From the IMG/VR virus record IMGVR_UViG_3300037071_000880, positions 1-27,739 of that record: a stretch of 27,739 nucleotides of DNA, one strand, 5' to 3'. The position numbers and the translations under genes were made by a program. The stretch comes from a virus. Below the pieces are notes generated by a model. That model saw only the letters and a program-made list of their open reading frames with translations. It did no database searches and was not told the DNA's origin. Below, piece by piece: positions 8,412-15,748 of the stretch (the first letter of the stretch is position 1; every line of letters begins with the position of its first letter).

Positions 8412-10373
8412 TTACTGTACTTTTGCGGGCGAGGGAAGTTGCGGTTGACCTGCAGAACCATTCTCAATTGCTTGTGCTTCTGCTTGCTCTTTTGGTCCCG
8501 CAGCCGCCTGTGTTGCCGCTTGCTTCTGTGCGATATACTCTTGTTGCTGTTGCGGTGTGCGCTCGAATTCTTTTAACCAGTGTGCGCCCATTGCCTTGAA
8601 ACCATACAGCATCATGCCAACAACATCATACTTGATATTGATTTCCGGTACAGCCATACCAAGTTGTGCAACTTGGCCAAGGAGTTCCATGTTTAACAAC
8701 TTCTCTGTTGGCGTCATTCCATCCGTCATTTTGAATTGCAATGTTGCAGTTCTCAATGCTTGCGGATCAATTTTCACCATATCCTGCGTTGTCATGTTAT
8801 ACAGTTCCTTCGGTCCTTGATACTGTATAATGTTCATTTTCACGATTTCTTTAATCGGTGCGAACCAAGCATCTTCCATTGTCATTGCTAACAATCTTGG
8901 ATGCCAATCACTCTTGTTCATTACGGTTTCGAATTCTGCTTTGGTCCTATTTCCTTTTTGGAATTGACCTTGCTGCGCATTATTAAGACCGTTTGCTTGC
9001 TGCGCCATTTGTTGTACTCGCGAAGCCATTTCTAGAATACCAACTACTTGATCATCTCGATAAGTGCTTGAGAAGATTGCGTCGGAGACGGGTTTTCCGT
9101 AAGCTCCGGCCTTAACAGGAATACGTGCGACAGACGAGGTGCGGTCAATATCTGTCTTGCTAATTCTGGATGGATCGTAGAAGATACGATCAAAGACAAG
9201 ACGCCTCTTTGATTCGATACCAGCAGCCCACAATGACGACGCCATTTCTTGGTAGGGAGTGACATTGTCACCAAAGCTCTTAGCTTGATACCCGAGTCCA
9301 TCGTCGAAAGGTTGTCCGACAACAATTGGTAAGTAATTATGGGCATTTGTCATCCTCTTGCAATAGATGATATACCGTTTATTCACTACCAATAATTTGA
9401 AGATTTGCGGAGTATTCTTCGACGGGAGATTGTTGAGTTTAAAATCACTCGGGAGAAATCTCGCGTATATGGTAGCAACCTCGTATAAGTCACGGTACTC
9501 TAACTTATCGTTGTCCCCAATCCCTGCTAGCCAAGATACCCAGTTGGTTCCAAATGTGGAAGACGCTGACAGCAGTGCCATCGGATTCACAAGAGGAATA
9601 TAGAATTCACCGGGGCTGCTCGCGCCCACTGTATACGTGTTCGTATTGCTTCTGAAAGCATCAGTCACGTTCATCGTGTTGCCAGAACCAAGATCAATGA
9701 TTAGTTGCTTCAACGCTGTTCTAGGCAAGAGTTCAACGTAGCCTACAAACTCTCCGATGGTGTGTATTTTGTTTGGTGCTACGCGCGTATCCAGGATCAT
9801 GTTGTACAGATCCATTCGCTTTGCGAAGTTACCTGCGTACATTTCTTCTGCTTGCACACCACCTTCGGATTCACGTTTTGTTGGATCGTTGATAACTGAG
9901 AAAACCTTCTTGTTTTCCCATGCCATCTCGAGACCCATGAGATTATATTTCAGTGCGTCGCGGAATGTCTTGACGAACTCGGCGCGCCAACCAAATCTGC
10001 GACCATTGTCAGAAATAACTGATTCCATTTGAGTGCCGGCATCGGCCATTGTTGGCGGCGCGAGCACTCCAAACATCGGCTCACCGGTACAGAACACTTC
10101 TGTAAAATATCCAACAGTTGCTTCTACTTGCGGCTGCACAACAGGGACAACTGTATTCTGCATCTTCTTTGCATCACCCCAATAGTTGGCCCAGCGTGCT
10201 TTCATCTGCGCATCTGTCCAATCTGTTTCGCGATAGTACACACGATCGCGATATTCGAGACCGGCACGAAGATTCAGATCATTGCCGCCAAGGAAACGAT
10301 ACACATCTTTGACGAAATTCATCATATCGTCATGTTGCTTCTGTGAGAGGATAATGGGAGTATCATTTTGCAT
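8412..10373 (-). CDS. Portal protein
   Basis: A 653-residue protein with the size, order and composition of a podovirus portal, which forms the 12-mer ring at the capsid vertex where DNA enters and the tail attaches. The N-terminal third is acidic and helical (NLRAGLEYRDRVYYRETDWT). A central region carries NTVVPVVQPQVEATVGYFTE and SSLWAAGIESKRRLVFDRIF. The end is a Gln/Ala-rich helical tail (about 600-653), as in portals with a barrel or crown extension. It lies between the large terminase side and the scaffold. ATG 10373 has AGGAGA upstream. No short diagnostic motif exists for portals, so confidence comes from length and neighbours. Confidence 0.85.
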   Translation of the reverse strand: MQNDTPIILSQKQHDDMMNFVKDVYRFLGGNDLNLRAGLEYRDRVYYRETDWTDAQMKARWANYWGDAKKMQNTVVPVVQPQVEATVGYFTEVFCTGEPMFGVLAPPTMADAGTQMESVISDNGRRFGWRAEFVKTFRDALKYNLMGLEMAWENKKVFSVINDPTKRESEGGVQAEEMYAGNFAKRMDLYNMILDTRVAPNKIHTIGEFVGYVELLPRTALKQLIIDLGSGNTMNVTDAFRSNTNTYTVGASSPGEFYIPLVNPMALLSASSTFGTNWVSWLAGIGDNDKLEYRDLYEVATIYARFLPSDFKLNNLPSKNTPQIFKLLVVNKRYIIYCKRMTNAHNYLPIVVGQPFDDGLGYQAKSFGDNVTPYQEMASSLWAAGIESKRRLVFDRIFYDPSRISKTDIDRTSSVARIPVKAGAYGKPVSDAIFSSTYRDDQVVGILEMASRVQQMAQQANGLNNAQQGQFQKGNRTKAEFETVMNKSDWHPRLLAMTMEDAWFAPIKEIVKMNIIQYQGPKELYNMTTQDMVKIDPQALRTATLQFKMTDGMTPTEKLLNMELLGQVAQLGMAVPEINIKYDVVGMMLYGFKAMGAHWLKEFERTPQQQQEYIAQKQAATQAAAGPKEQAEAQAIENGSAGQPQLPSPAKVQ

Positions 10374-10426
10374 GAGAGAGTTCTCCTGTGAGATTTACAA
10401 CGACGGTTTCCGTCCCGCGTAGATTG

Positions 10427-10612
10427 TTATTTCAGTGCCGGTAAACCAAGAGAATTGCCTGTCAACATGGAGATCAAGTAAATAATAACAATGATCCCAA
10501 AGATGATGAGTGCAATGTTCTTGAATGGCGGCGGGAGCGGTATCAACGTGATTATCCAATAGATTAATCCACATATCAACAGCAACACCAGCAAATTTAT
10601 CAGCAGTCCCAT
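10427..10612 (-). CDS. Small two-helix membrane protein
   Basis: This 61-residue protein has two clear membrane segments, residues about 2-24 (LLINLLVLLLICGLIYWI) and 33-51 (IALIIFGIIVIIYLISML), joined by a short LPLPPPFKN turn. The fold resembles small phage and bacterial membrane proteins I know as Thivi_2564-like. A holin or other membrane role is possible, but no lysis genes are adjacent; its neighbours are large terminase and portal. AAAGGG precedes ATG 10612. A short hairpin (GACGG-AAA-CCGTC) follows the gene without a U-tract. Confidence 0.75.
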   Translation of the reverse strand: MGLLINLLVLLLICGLIYWIITLIPLPPPFKNIALIIFGIIVIIYLISMLTGNSLGLPALK

Positions 10613-10650
10613 GATTTACCCTTTCAGGTGGTGGTTAAAGGTTAGAATCC

Positions 10651-12168
10651 TTAAAAAGCTAATGTCATTTCTTCGCCGAAGGAAGCAGTTATTTTCTCGC
10701 CAGTTCCTCCACTCATATCAAATACACGCATAAGGTTACCGCTGTTCTCCATGACAATCTTATGTGTGTATGTTGGCAAATCAAGTACATCATCCACGTT
10801 ATCTTGCTTTAGCGGGTTCCATGCTTGCGCTTGGTTCACAAATAATGAACGAACACTCGGATGAATGAGTTGATCTGCGTCTGCCTGGTTCTCTTTTGCG
10901 ATTGCTTTCAACATTTGGAAGATGCGTGAGTTCTTTGCTGCACGTTCTGGGTATATTTCATACACTGTGATGCCCTCTATACCAAGAAGTGTCATGAAAT
11001 GATTGATCCAGAATGCAAGTGTCGCTTGGTAGGCGACAGATTCTACGAAGAGTGCAGTGATACCGAATTCCAGGCAGAGTTTCAACGATTCCTGCACTTG
11101 TTCCTTTGGATCGAACTTCATGCTGCCATCTTCCTTGCGCGCGAGTTTCCTAAACATCGGTTTATCATGAACAAGGAATGCACCGATGGCAACATCATCA
11201 GATTTCTTCTTACCAACGGAAGGATCAATGATTACCCAACCAGAATGTGCTTGATCATCTGTCAAATACTCCGGCGCGAGCGCGATGAGCGTTATATCTA
11301 TGCCATGTTTCGCGCCAGCATTCTCATCATTCATTACTTCCGCTAGAAATATCTCCGGATGACCAAGATCAGTGTCACTTTGAAACTCGTCCAGCAACCG
11401 CTCCACTGGTTTCAATTCCGGCCAGATACTTTCTCCATCCTCGAGGATGGCCGCAGTTATGAAGGATAACCATGAGCTTGCAACTTTCAATTTTTTGAGG
11501 ATAGAACCTGGGTACGGGTACATATTCCCCACAAATACGTACAAACAACGCTCTGGGTCGTTTGTTTTCATGAGTGTACCCATCATCCACGATAAACTCC
11601 TGACGCTTTCAACAGCAGATTCCGCTTGTTCCTTCGATTGCATATCGTCCATGATGATAAAATCCGGACGAACGTATTTAATATTCAATCCGCGAGGGCT
11701 GCTGCCTGCGCCGATGGCTGCAAGGATGATATTTCTACCACGGAAATGAAATTTCTTCAAGTGCAAAGTCTCTTTAGAAAGTGAAAGGCGCCAATTTCCG
11801 AAGAGATTTCGAATGTTTCCGGAATCTAGTACGTCGCAAACGTCAGAAATGAAGTTTTCTGCAAGCTGCTCAGTGTTGCAGACAACAAGAATGAAGCGAC
11901 GATTGGTGAAAAGAATGGTGTAGACGACAATGAGCTTGAGAAAGATTGTTTTTCCGAAGCCGCGCGGGAGGCCAATTGCCAACCGTTGCATTCCTTCTTC
12001 AATTTGTAGATTTGCTGTGATCCATTGCCAAAGTGCGCGGAAGATTTTCGGGAAAAGATACTTGAAAATCTCCGGAACACAGAGCATTGCAAGGAAATTT
12101 AGATCTGTGCGCGCTGCGGATAGCGCTTCCTCGCGTGAAATGCCAGCTTCGAGAAGAGCATTTGCCAA
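10651..12168 (-). CDS. Terminase large subunit (packaging ATPase and nuclease)
   Basis: This motor protein cuts concatemeric DNA and pumps it through the portal. Counting from the upstream TTG at 12177, Walker A is LPRGFGKT (70-77), Walker B is FIIMDD (173-178), and the RNase H-like nuclease carries acidic residues at D318 (VIIDPSVGKKKSDD), E379 (LFVESVAYQ) and D462/D463 (DNVDDVLD). The frame has no ATG near its beginning. A TAG stop lies two codons above TTG 12177, and TAGGAG abuts that TTG, so the TTG at 12168 (spacing about 9) is preferred. The first ATG (codon 31) would delete conserved helices. It overlaps or abuts the upstream small gene. Confidence 0.9.
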   Translation of the reverse strand: MANALLEAGISREEALSAARTDLNFLAMLCVPEIFKYLFPKIFRALWQWITANLQIEEGMQRLAIGLPRGFGKTIFLKLIVVYTILFTNRRFILVVCNTEQLAENFISDVCDVLDSGNIRNLFGNWRLSLSKETLHLKKFHFRGRNIILAAIGAGSSPRGLNIKYVRPDFIIMDDMQSKEQAESAVESVRSLSWMMGTLMKTNDPERCLYVFVGNMYPYPGSILKKLKVASSWLSFITAAILEDGESIWPELKPVERLLDEFQSDTDLGHPEIFLAEVMNDENAGAKHGIDITLIALAPEYLTDDQAHSGWVIIDPSVGKKKSDDVAIGAFLVHDKPMFRKLARKEDGSMKFDPKEQVQESLKLCLEFGITALFVESVAYQATLAFWINHFMTLLGIEGITVYEIYPERAAKNSRIFQMLKAIAKENQADADQLIHPSVRSLFVNQAQAWNPLKQDNVDDVLDLPTYTHKIVMENSGNLMRVFDMSGGTGEKITASFGEEMTLAF

Positions 12169-12169
12169 T

Positions 12170-12406
12170 TTATGCAACTCCTACGCTAACGGGCGCGTGC
12201 GTTGTGCCCCACAGAGTGAGAATTATTGGCGCGCCGGCTTGCAATGCATCCAATTCTTCCCGCGTAGGTTGCCAAAATGATTGCACTACTGCAGTACCAT
12301 CTTCCAGAATCGCGTGTCGTACAGGAAGTGCTCCACACTCGTCAATAAGAACACCATGAGGAGCACCAAGCACACCATTACAACGAGTATCTTGAACATA
12401 TCTCAC
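12170..12406 (-). CDS. Conserved-type small phage protein, unknown function
   Basis: A 78-residue protein whose GTG start overlaps the stop of the preceding gene (GTGA), indicating translational coupling. The core (VRHAILEDGTAVVQSFWQPTR, then ELDALQAGAPIILTLWGTTHAPV) resembles a small family I have often seen in phages: a strand, an S-x-W-x-P segment, a helix EELDALQAG and a closing I-x-L strand. No function is known to me. Its own end overlaps the likely start region of large terminase. Position suggests a packaging accessory, but that is inference. Confidence 0.75.
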   Translation of the reverse strand: MRYVQDTRCNGVLGAPHGVLIDECGALPVRHAILEDGTAVVQSFWQPTREELDALQAGAPIILTLWGTTHAPVSVGVA

Positions 12407-12801
12407 AGAATGCTCCGAGTTTTAAATGTCTCTTTGCTGCGATCTTCCATCATATCTAGTATAATTTTATCTAATTCTTTACCAGTTAGTGGCCCGTGTT
12501 CAACATCGGCACGAAATCCTTCATCACGTTCAATGATTGCATCGACAACTCCTGGAGATTTGGTGAGAAGCCGATCTTCGATACCGGAGTATCCCGCGCG
12601 AGCGTCACTATAGATTTTCATTTTTGGATTCTTTTGCTTCATCAACTCCATGTTAGTTTCCATCCAGAGTTTGGGCGCGAGTGTCCTCATGAGAATATCT
12701 GCAAGATCCAGTGCTTTGTATGCTTCGATGCCAGCATCTAGCAACCTATCACCAGTAGGTTGACTTCTCTTTGCATTAGGATTGGGGAAGAAGTTTGGCA
12801 T
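12403..12801 (-). CDS. Unknown protein in packaging module (132 aa)
   Basis: The product is charged and mainly helical (KALDLADILMRTLAPKLWMETN), with a conserved-looking SDARAGYSGIEDRLLTKSPG segment and a C-terminal KELDKIILDMMEDRSKE helix. It lies between small and large terminase and overlaps the next gene by four bases. No ribosome site of good quality precedes ATG 12801, so initiation may be weak or use another signal. I recognise no family. A packaging or DNA-maturation accessory would suit the neighbours. Confidence 0.7.
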   Translation of the reverse strand: MPNFFPNPNAKRSQPTGDRLLDAGIEAYKALDLADILMRTLAPKLWMETNMELMKQKNPKMKIYSDARAGYSGIEDRLLTKSPGVVDAIIERDEGFRADVEHGPLTGKELDKIILDMMEDRSKETFKTRSIL

Positions 12802-12874
12802 AATCGTGTATTTAAAAGTTGACTATGACGTTGTTGCTCATGGCGCTCACTCGCCTTCGGCGTTCGGCTGGTCG

Positions 12875-13603
12875 TTATTCCTTATCTTTGAGAACATTCA
12901 TCACCGGTTCCGCATCTTCTCCATAGCCAATCTTTTCCAGAATACTTTCCACCTTTTTCCGCTCGAGAGATTTCGCTGTGGGTTGTACTGTGGATTGTAC
13001 CGGTGCTTGCAATGTATGCAGTGCTGGCATTGCAACGTCAACAACACCAATTGCATCTCGTGCCTCGCGCCGAGCTTTCAATTCCGCAATAAGATTTTTC
13101 GTAGGAAGTGCAGCCATCGAGCGGCCATCAACTTCTACTACTTGGGAATTACTATTCATCTGAAAGTGCACTGCGGCTCCGGCAGGCAGCGTAATATTCA
13201 CCACCGTACTTGCAGCTTGTTCTGCAGCACCGGAGAATTCTCCCGCGCGACGTTTCGCTGCATTCGCCATACCTGCAATCCGTACCAAATCACTTGGTCT
13301 GCTGACGAATGGCAGCATTTCCAATGCTTTATTCAATGCAATATCTTCTACTGCATTCCAGTTTTTATCCCGTTGGACGGTGGATTCCGCGTGTCCGGCG
13401 CGTAGCAACAGAACATCATATTTAAACTGCTCATCTTCCATGAGCTGAGATATATAACTCGGATCGCATCCAACTGCAGATGCAACCATTGTTCCCGGTA
13501 TACCGTTTCCCAGCATCTTCTTAATTCTCTCCGCTAGTGTTTCCGGTACTTCTGCTTCCGTGAGCAGTTCATCGCTCGTTTCCATCATTTCCATTCTTCC
13601 CAT
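12875..13603 (-). CDS. Putative terminase small subunit
   Basis: A 242-residue protein with a helix-turn-helix region at about 34-60 (GIPGTMVASAVGCDPSYISQ) followed by a helix containing DKNWNAVEDIALNKALEMLP. A Pro/Gln/Val-rich linker and a charged C-terminal helix (KSLERKKVESILEKIGYG) complete it. N-terminal DNA-binding, central oligomerisation and a C-terminal tail are the layout of small terminases, which recognise packaging sites and recruit the large subunit. It is the first gene of the late leftward block, with AGGAG before ATG 13603 and a promoter candidate upstream. A transcription regulator is a less likely alternative. Confidence 0.75.
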   Translation of the reverse strand: MGRMEMMETSDELLTEAEVPETLAERIKKMLGNGIPGTMVASAVGCDPSYISQLMEDEQFKYDVLLLRAGHAESTVQRDKNWNAVEDIALNKALEMLPFVSRPSDLVRIAGMANAAKRRAGEFSGAAEQAASTVVNITLPAGAAVHFQMNSNSQVVEVDGRSMAALPTKNLIAELKARREARDAIGVVDVAMPALHTLQAPVQSTVQPTAKSLERKKVESILEKIGYGEDAEPVMNVLKDKE

Positions 13604-13689
13604 AACATTTCTCCTGCATCTTTCTTTCCTATCTTCCCACTATCCCATTCTTCCCCCTTAACTACACTGTGGTAACCTTTGATCATTCA

Positions 13690-13719
13690 ATACTAACAAC
13701 ATTATGGAGAAGGAGTCAA
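13690..13719 (-). promoter_or_regulatory. Candidate late promoter for the virion operon
   Basis: On the minus strand TTGACT (13714-13719) and TAGTAT (13690-13695) are separated by 18 bases, matching sigma70 in 5 and 4 positions. Transcription would begin near 13683 and run into the small terminase gene, whose start is 80 bases away. The sequence around it is AT-rich. A phage-specific sigma factor or activator might be used instead. Confidence 0.45.
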
Positions 13720-13758
13720 AATTTTTTAGAAATTTATTGGAGGTCGCATAGGAAATCA

Positions 13759-13787
13759 CGTGTCGGAGCTTTGAAAAAGGTCCGGCA
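13759..13787. other. Hairpin in late leader/upstream region
   Basis: GTGTCGGA (13759-13766) pairs with TCCGGCAC (13780-13787), with one G-U pair and a 13-base loop. The gap 13604-13932 contains no convincing gene: it holds the late promoter candidate, this hairpin, several GCGAATG/CATTCGC inverted copies around 13805-13860, and the terminator at 13868-13922. The hairpin could be a regulator-binding or packaging-related structure; nothing in the sequence decides this. Confidence 0.4.
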
Positions 13788-13867
13788 CCCCGTGGCCGCT
13801 TTGCGAGCGAATGCGAGCAACTATTAATGGCATTCGGCGAAATGAGAATCATTCGCATTTAGGAGCG

Positions 13868-13922
13868 GAAAATAAGAGCAATGCAAGCAATTAGGAATTA
13901 GCTAATTGAGTGCATTGCTCTT
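13868..13922 (-). terminator. Long hairpin terminator closing the small leftward operon
   Basis: A 12-bp perfect stem, AAGAGCAATGCA (13874-13885) with TGCATTGCTCTT (13911-13922), continues through a 2x2 internal loop into a 7-bp CAATTAG/CTAATTG stem with a 7-base loop. In leftward RNA it is followed by AUUUUCC. It starts 10 bases after the stop of the 13933-14151 gene and so separates that unit from the late promoter. The stem is AT-rich and unusually long for a terminator. Confidence 0.65.
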
Positions 13923-13932
13923 GAATTACGAA

Positions 13933-14151
13933 TTACAGCAATTGCTGTGCCTGATCGAGATATTCCATTGTCGCAATGAATGCTGATTGGCGCTTTGCCA
14001 ATGTAAGCCAGTGAGGGATACCCCGTTCAGGGATATAGTACCGACTCCATACTGCTTCGATTTTCACGATTGCGGTAGCAGGATGCATTTTCAATTCGCA
14101 ATACATCAAAGGATCGGATTTGATTAGGTTTGCGAAGATTGGATTTGCCAT
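13933..14151 (-). CDS. Small unknown protein (72 aa)
   Basis: Last gene of a three-gene leftward unit. The product has short helical segments and a basic, aromatic middle (IEAVWSRYYIPERGIPHWL) with a C-terminal helix (FIATMEYLDQAQQLL). GGGGAAA precedes ATG 14151. It overlaps the preceding reading frame by 28 bases. I recognise no family. It is closed by the long hairpin terminator, and its position next to the control region suggests early expression, as with many phage host-interaction proteins. Confidence 0.6.
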   Translation of the reverse strand: MANPIFANLIKSDPLMYCELKMHPATAIVKIEAVWSRYYIPERGIPHWLTLAKRQSAFIATMEYLDQAQQLL

Positions 14152-14333
14152 GATGGTTTCCCCAAATTGCCAATATGTGATTTGCTGCTCTCCCGCAATG
14201 CCGCCTTCAATTGCAATTCTGCAATAGTCGGTGGTAGTACAGGGATGGGAGATATAGGAGTAATGGGAATAGGGGATATGGTGGTCCCCTCATTCTCATT
14301 TACCCCCGCATAGAAAGCGCGGGAGTTATCCAT
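14124..14333 (-). CDS. Possible small Pro/Ile-rich protein (69 aa)
   Basis: The frame starts at ATG 14333 (MDNSRAFYAGVNENEG), 11 bases after the upstream stop. It contains an odd Pro/Ile/Ser run (ISPIPITPISPIPVLPPT), then a basic helix-like stretch. No good ribosome site is visible, so it would rely on coupling to the gene before it. It overlaps the next gene by 28 bases. The repeat-like Pro/Ile run could be a polyproline tail, or this could be a degraded or non-coding frame. Confidence is limited. Confidence 0.45.
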   Translation of the reverse strand: MDNSRAFYAGVNENEGTTISPIPITPISPIPVLPPTIAELQLKAALRESSKSHIGNLGKPSWQIQSSQT

Positions 14334-14343
14334 GATTCTGCAA

Positions 14344-14988
14344 TTACAGAATTGAATCAAGTACGTTAGCGGAATCAGCGGTTTTCTTGGAAATTGCGGT
14401 AAGGCGGAGTTGAATACGCAATCCAGTATTGGATTCGGCATCGGAAGGATTCCAAAGATTGGTGAGAATCTTTGTAGCCTTTTCCGGTGTCAGTCCGTGA
14501 ACCGGTGAAGCTAGCTTAATGAATTGCTCTCCCATTGCCTTTCCAATTGCTTCACCATGAATGGAGGAAATGGATTTGATGGTTTCGCTGGATGTGAGCC
14601 AATTCTTGATTTCATCCCCATTAAGACGACCACTCATTGCAGCGCGTTCAGAATTCCAAGCAAGCAATGATGCAAGAGAGAAATCCGATTGCGGTACTTC
14701 TTTCCTGAGCATTTGGGATTCTTCACAGATTGTGCTTAGGTAATCTTTTGCCAATTCTGCAATTGAATCCAGAATATGCAGTTTCAATTGATCGGCGACA
14801 TTCTTTTCCGCGTGATTGATATTCACGTCGGACCAAATATCAACCGGCAATTGAATTGCACGGATTCGATTTGCAGGAGAAACCGTCTTCTTTTCCGTAT
14901 TCTTCCACATTGCGATGATTTGCAATTTGTCAGTATCGGATTCAGTTGCGACGGTGGAAATAGAAATGAGATTGGTTTGATTGTCCAT
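14344..14988 (-). CDS. Unknown protein, first gene of the leftward early-type unit (214 aa)
   Basis: The product is mixed alpha/beta at the N-terminus (KLQIIAMWKNTEKKTV, IRAIQLPVDIWSDVNI). A long helical part with LKLHILDSIAELAKDYLS and SLASLLAWNSERAAMSGR follows, ending with GLRIQLRLTAISKKTADS. It starts at the edge of the divergent control region with only a weak GGAA site. I recognise no family or motif. The DNA of this gene is unusually dense in AATTGC/GCAATT words, unlike most genes of the window. Its position suggests an early product, perhaps acting on host or phage DNA metabolism, but no function is shown. Confidence 0.7.
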   Translation of the reverse strand: MDNQTNLISISTVATESDTDKLQIIAMWKNTEKKTVSPANRIRAIQLPVDIWSDVNINHAEKNVADQLKLHILDSIAELAKDYLSTICEESQMLRKEVPQSDFSLASLLAWNSERAAMSGRLNGDEIKNWLTSSETIKSISSIHGEAIGKAMGEQFIKLASPVHGLTPEKATKILTNLWNPSDAESNTGLRIQLRLTAISKKTADSANVLDSIL

Positions 14989-15077
14989 GATTGATTGATT
15001 CCAATTGGATTACAGACATTGTTATTCCGGAGTCTGTTATATCCGGCCAGCCAATTGTTAATGAACAATATTCGCGT

Positions 15078-15116
15078 GCAATTAGTGGGCGAGAAACTTA
15101 ACGGGCCACTAATTGC
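15078..15116. repeat. Perfect 11-bp inverted repeat (stem-loop)
   Basis: GCAATTAGTGG (15078-15088) and CCACTAATTGC (15106-15116) form a perfect 11-bp stem with a 17-base loop. No T-run follows on either strand, so it is not a simple terminator. It lies in the leader side of the leftward unit and may be a protein-binding site, an RNA structure or part of the origin. Confidence 0.6.
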
Positions 15117-15269
15117 GAACGGTACGATTACCGCCGCGATGTTTTTATTTGTTGGACTCTTTTGGAATGCTGTTAGTTCCCGTACAAGTGTAAATTTCGT
15201 TAGGGTTTTCCCTGTAATACTTTGGTATGCAAAATACCGGAGTTTGTTACTAGTTACATCTTGGGATTT

Positions 15270-15298
15270 CTTAGACGGAATAACAGCTTTCTAGACAA
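15270..15298 (-). promoter_or_regulatory. Weak candidate leftward promoter
   Basis: On the minus strand TTGTCT (15293-15298) and TCTAAG (15270-15275) lie 17 bases apart, each matching sigma70 at 4 of 6 positions. It would drive the 14988-13933 unit with a leader of roughly 275 bases. Its -35 hexamer falls inside the repeated 15-mer described below. The match is modest and may be chance. Confidence 0.25.
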
Positions 15299-15364
15299 GA
15301 ACTGAGATTAAAAAAGAATGAATGATTGAAAATTCTACGTACTGTAATTAGCTTTATAGACAAG
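15285..15364. repeat. 15-bp direct repeat pair, 65 bp apart
   Basis: AGCTTTCTAGACAAG (15285-15299) and AGCTTTATAGACAAG (15350-15364) differ at one base. Similar GAGATT and AATGATT words follow both copies at different spacing. They could be iteron-like binding sites next to the origin candidate, or duplicated leftward promoter elements. Confidence 0.5.
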
Positions 15365-15381
15365 TCTTAGAAGTAAGTGAG

Positions 15382-15721
15382 ATTCAATGATTCCTTGAAT
15401 GTATAACAGTGTTGGTCTGTACGCCAGTATTTTGTATTGCTCCCCTCGTCTCCCCTGTTTCCACCCCCTTGATCGACCTTGGTAGTTATTATGTCCTTCC
15501 ATTACTATCTATCCTTCCACTCTCCTACCTTACATTACTCCTACTCCTATCTTAAATAATAATTACATTTAATTACATAAAATGAAGTACCCCTATAATA
15601 TACCGTATCGATAGAGGAGATGGCAAGTAGGATAACAAATCAGGCGGTCATGGAGGGGGACACGGGAGGCAGCATACTAAATACTGGCACACAGAGTTAT
15701 ACACCCGAGGAATCATTGAAT
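15382..15721. repeat. Large imperfect inverted repeat centred on an AT-rich core
   Basis: Colinear perfect blocks recur in inverted orientation: ATTCAATGATTCCT (15382-15395) with 15708-15721 (14 bp), TGTATAAC (15400-15407) with 15696-15703 (8 bp), and GCCAGTATTT (15423-15432) with 15679-15688 (10 bp). GTAT follows, then a looser pyrimidine-rich match to about 15455 on the left and 15655 on the right. The order and rough spacing are kept, so the arms look homologous. The centre near 15551 is the edge of the AT-rich segment. Confidence 0.75.
15552..15606. other. AT-rich core of candidate origin
   Basis: About 55 bases composed mostly of A and T (words such as TTAAATAATAATTACATTT and CTATAATATACC) lie at the centre of the inverted repeat. 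A C/T-rich plus strand is on its left and an A/G-rich plus strand on its right. Such a segment could serve as a DNA unwinding element. It contains TATAAT at 15594-15599, but no matching -35 hexamer at a normal distance. Confidence 0.45.
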
Positions 15722-15723
15722 GC

Positions 15724-15736
15724 GAGATAATATCTC
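15724..15736. promoter_or_regulatory. Palindromic operator-like site
   Basis: GAGATA-A-TATCTC is a perfect 6-bp dyad with a one-base centre. It lies between the right arm of the inverted repeat and the -35 of the rightward promoter, ending 12 bases before it. That is a common position for an activator or repressor site. No regulator gene is adjacent, so the binding protein is unknown. Confidence 0.4.
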
Positions 15737-15748
15737 AAATACCGGGGG

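Noticed and set aside
10380-10426. GACGG-AAA-CCGTC hairpin between the membrane protein and large portal gene as a terminator
   Set aside because: Short stem, no U-tract, and a 53-base gap that also carries the portal ribosome site.
13658-13858. Leftward 66-codon frame ahead of small terminase
   Set aside because: No ribosome site; it overlaps the late promoter candidate and the hairpins.
14995-15294. Rightward 99-codon frame from a TTG in the divergent region
   Set aside because: No ribosome site; it covers the stem-loop, the leftward promoter candidate and a direct repeat copy; no domain-like pattern.
15335-15502. 55-codon leftward frame with AAGGA before its ATG
   Set aside because: It lies across the left arm of the large inverted repeat and the polypyrimidine tract; its Gly/Arg-rich start is explained by the purine-rich strand, and the ribosome-site match by the same composition.
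15594-15599. Perfect TATAAT in the AT-rich core
   Set aside because: No recognisable -35 hexamer 15-19 bases upstream; expected by chance in such AT-rich DNA.
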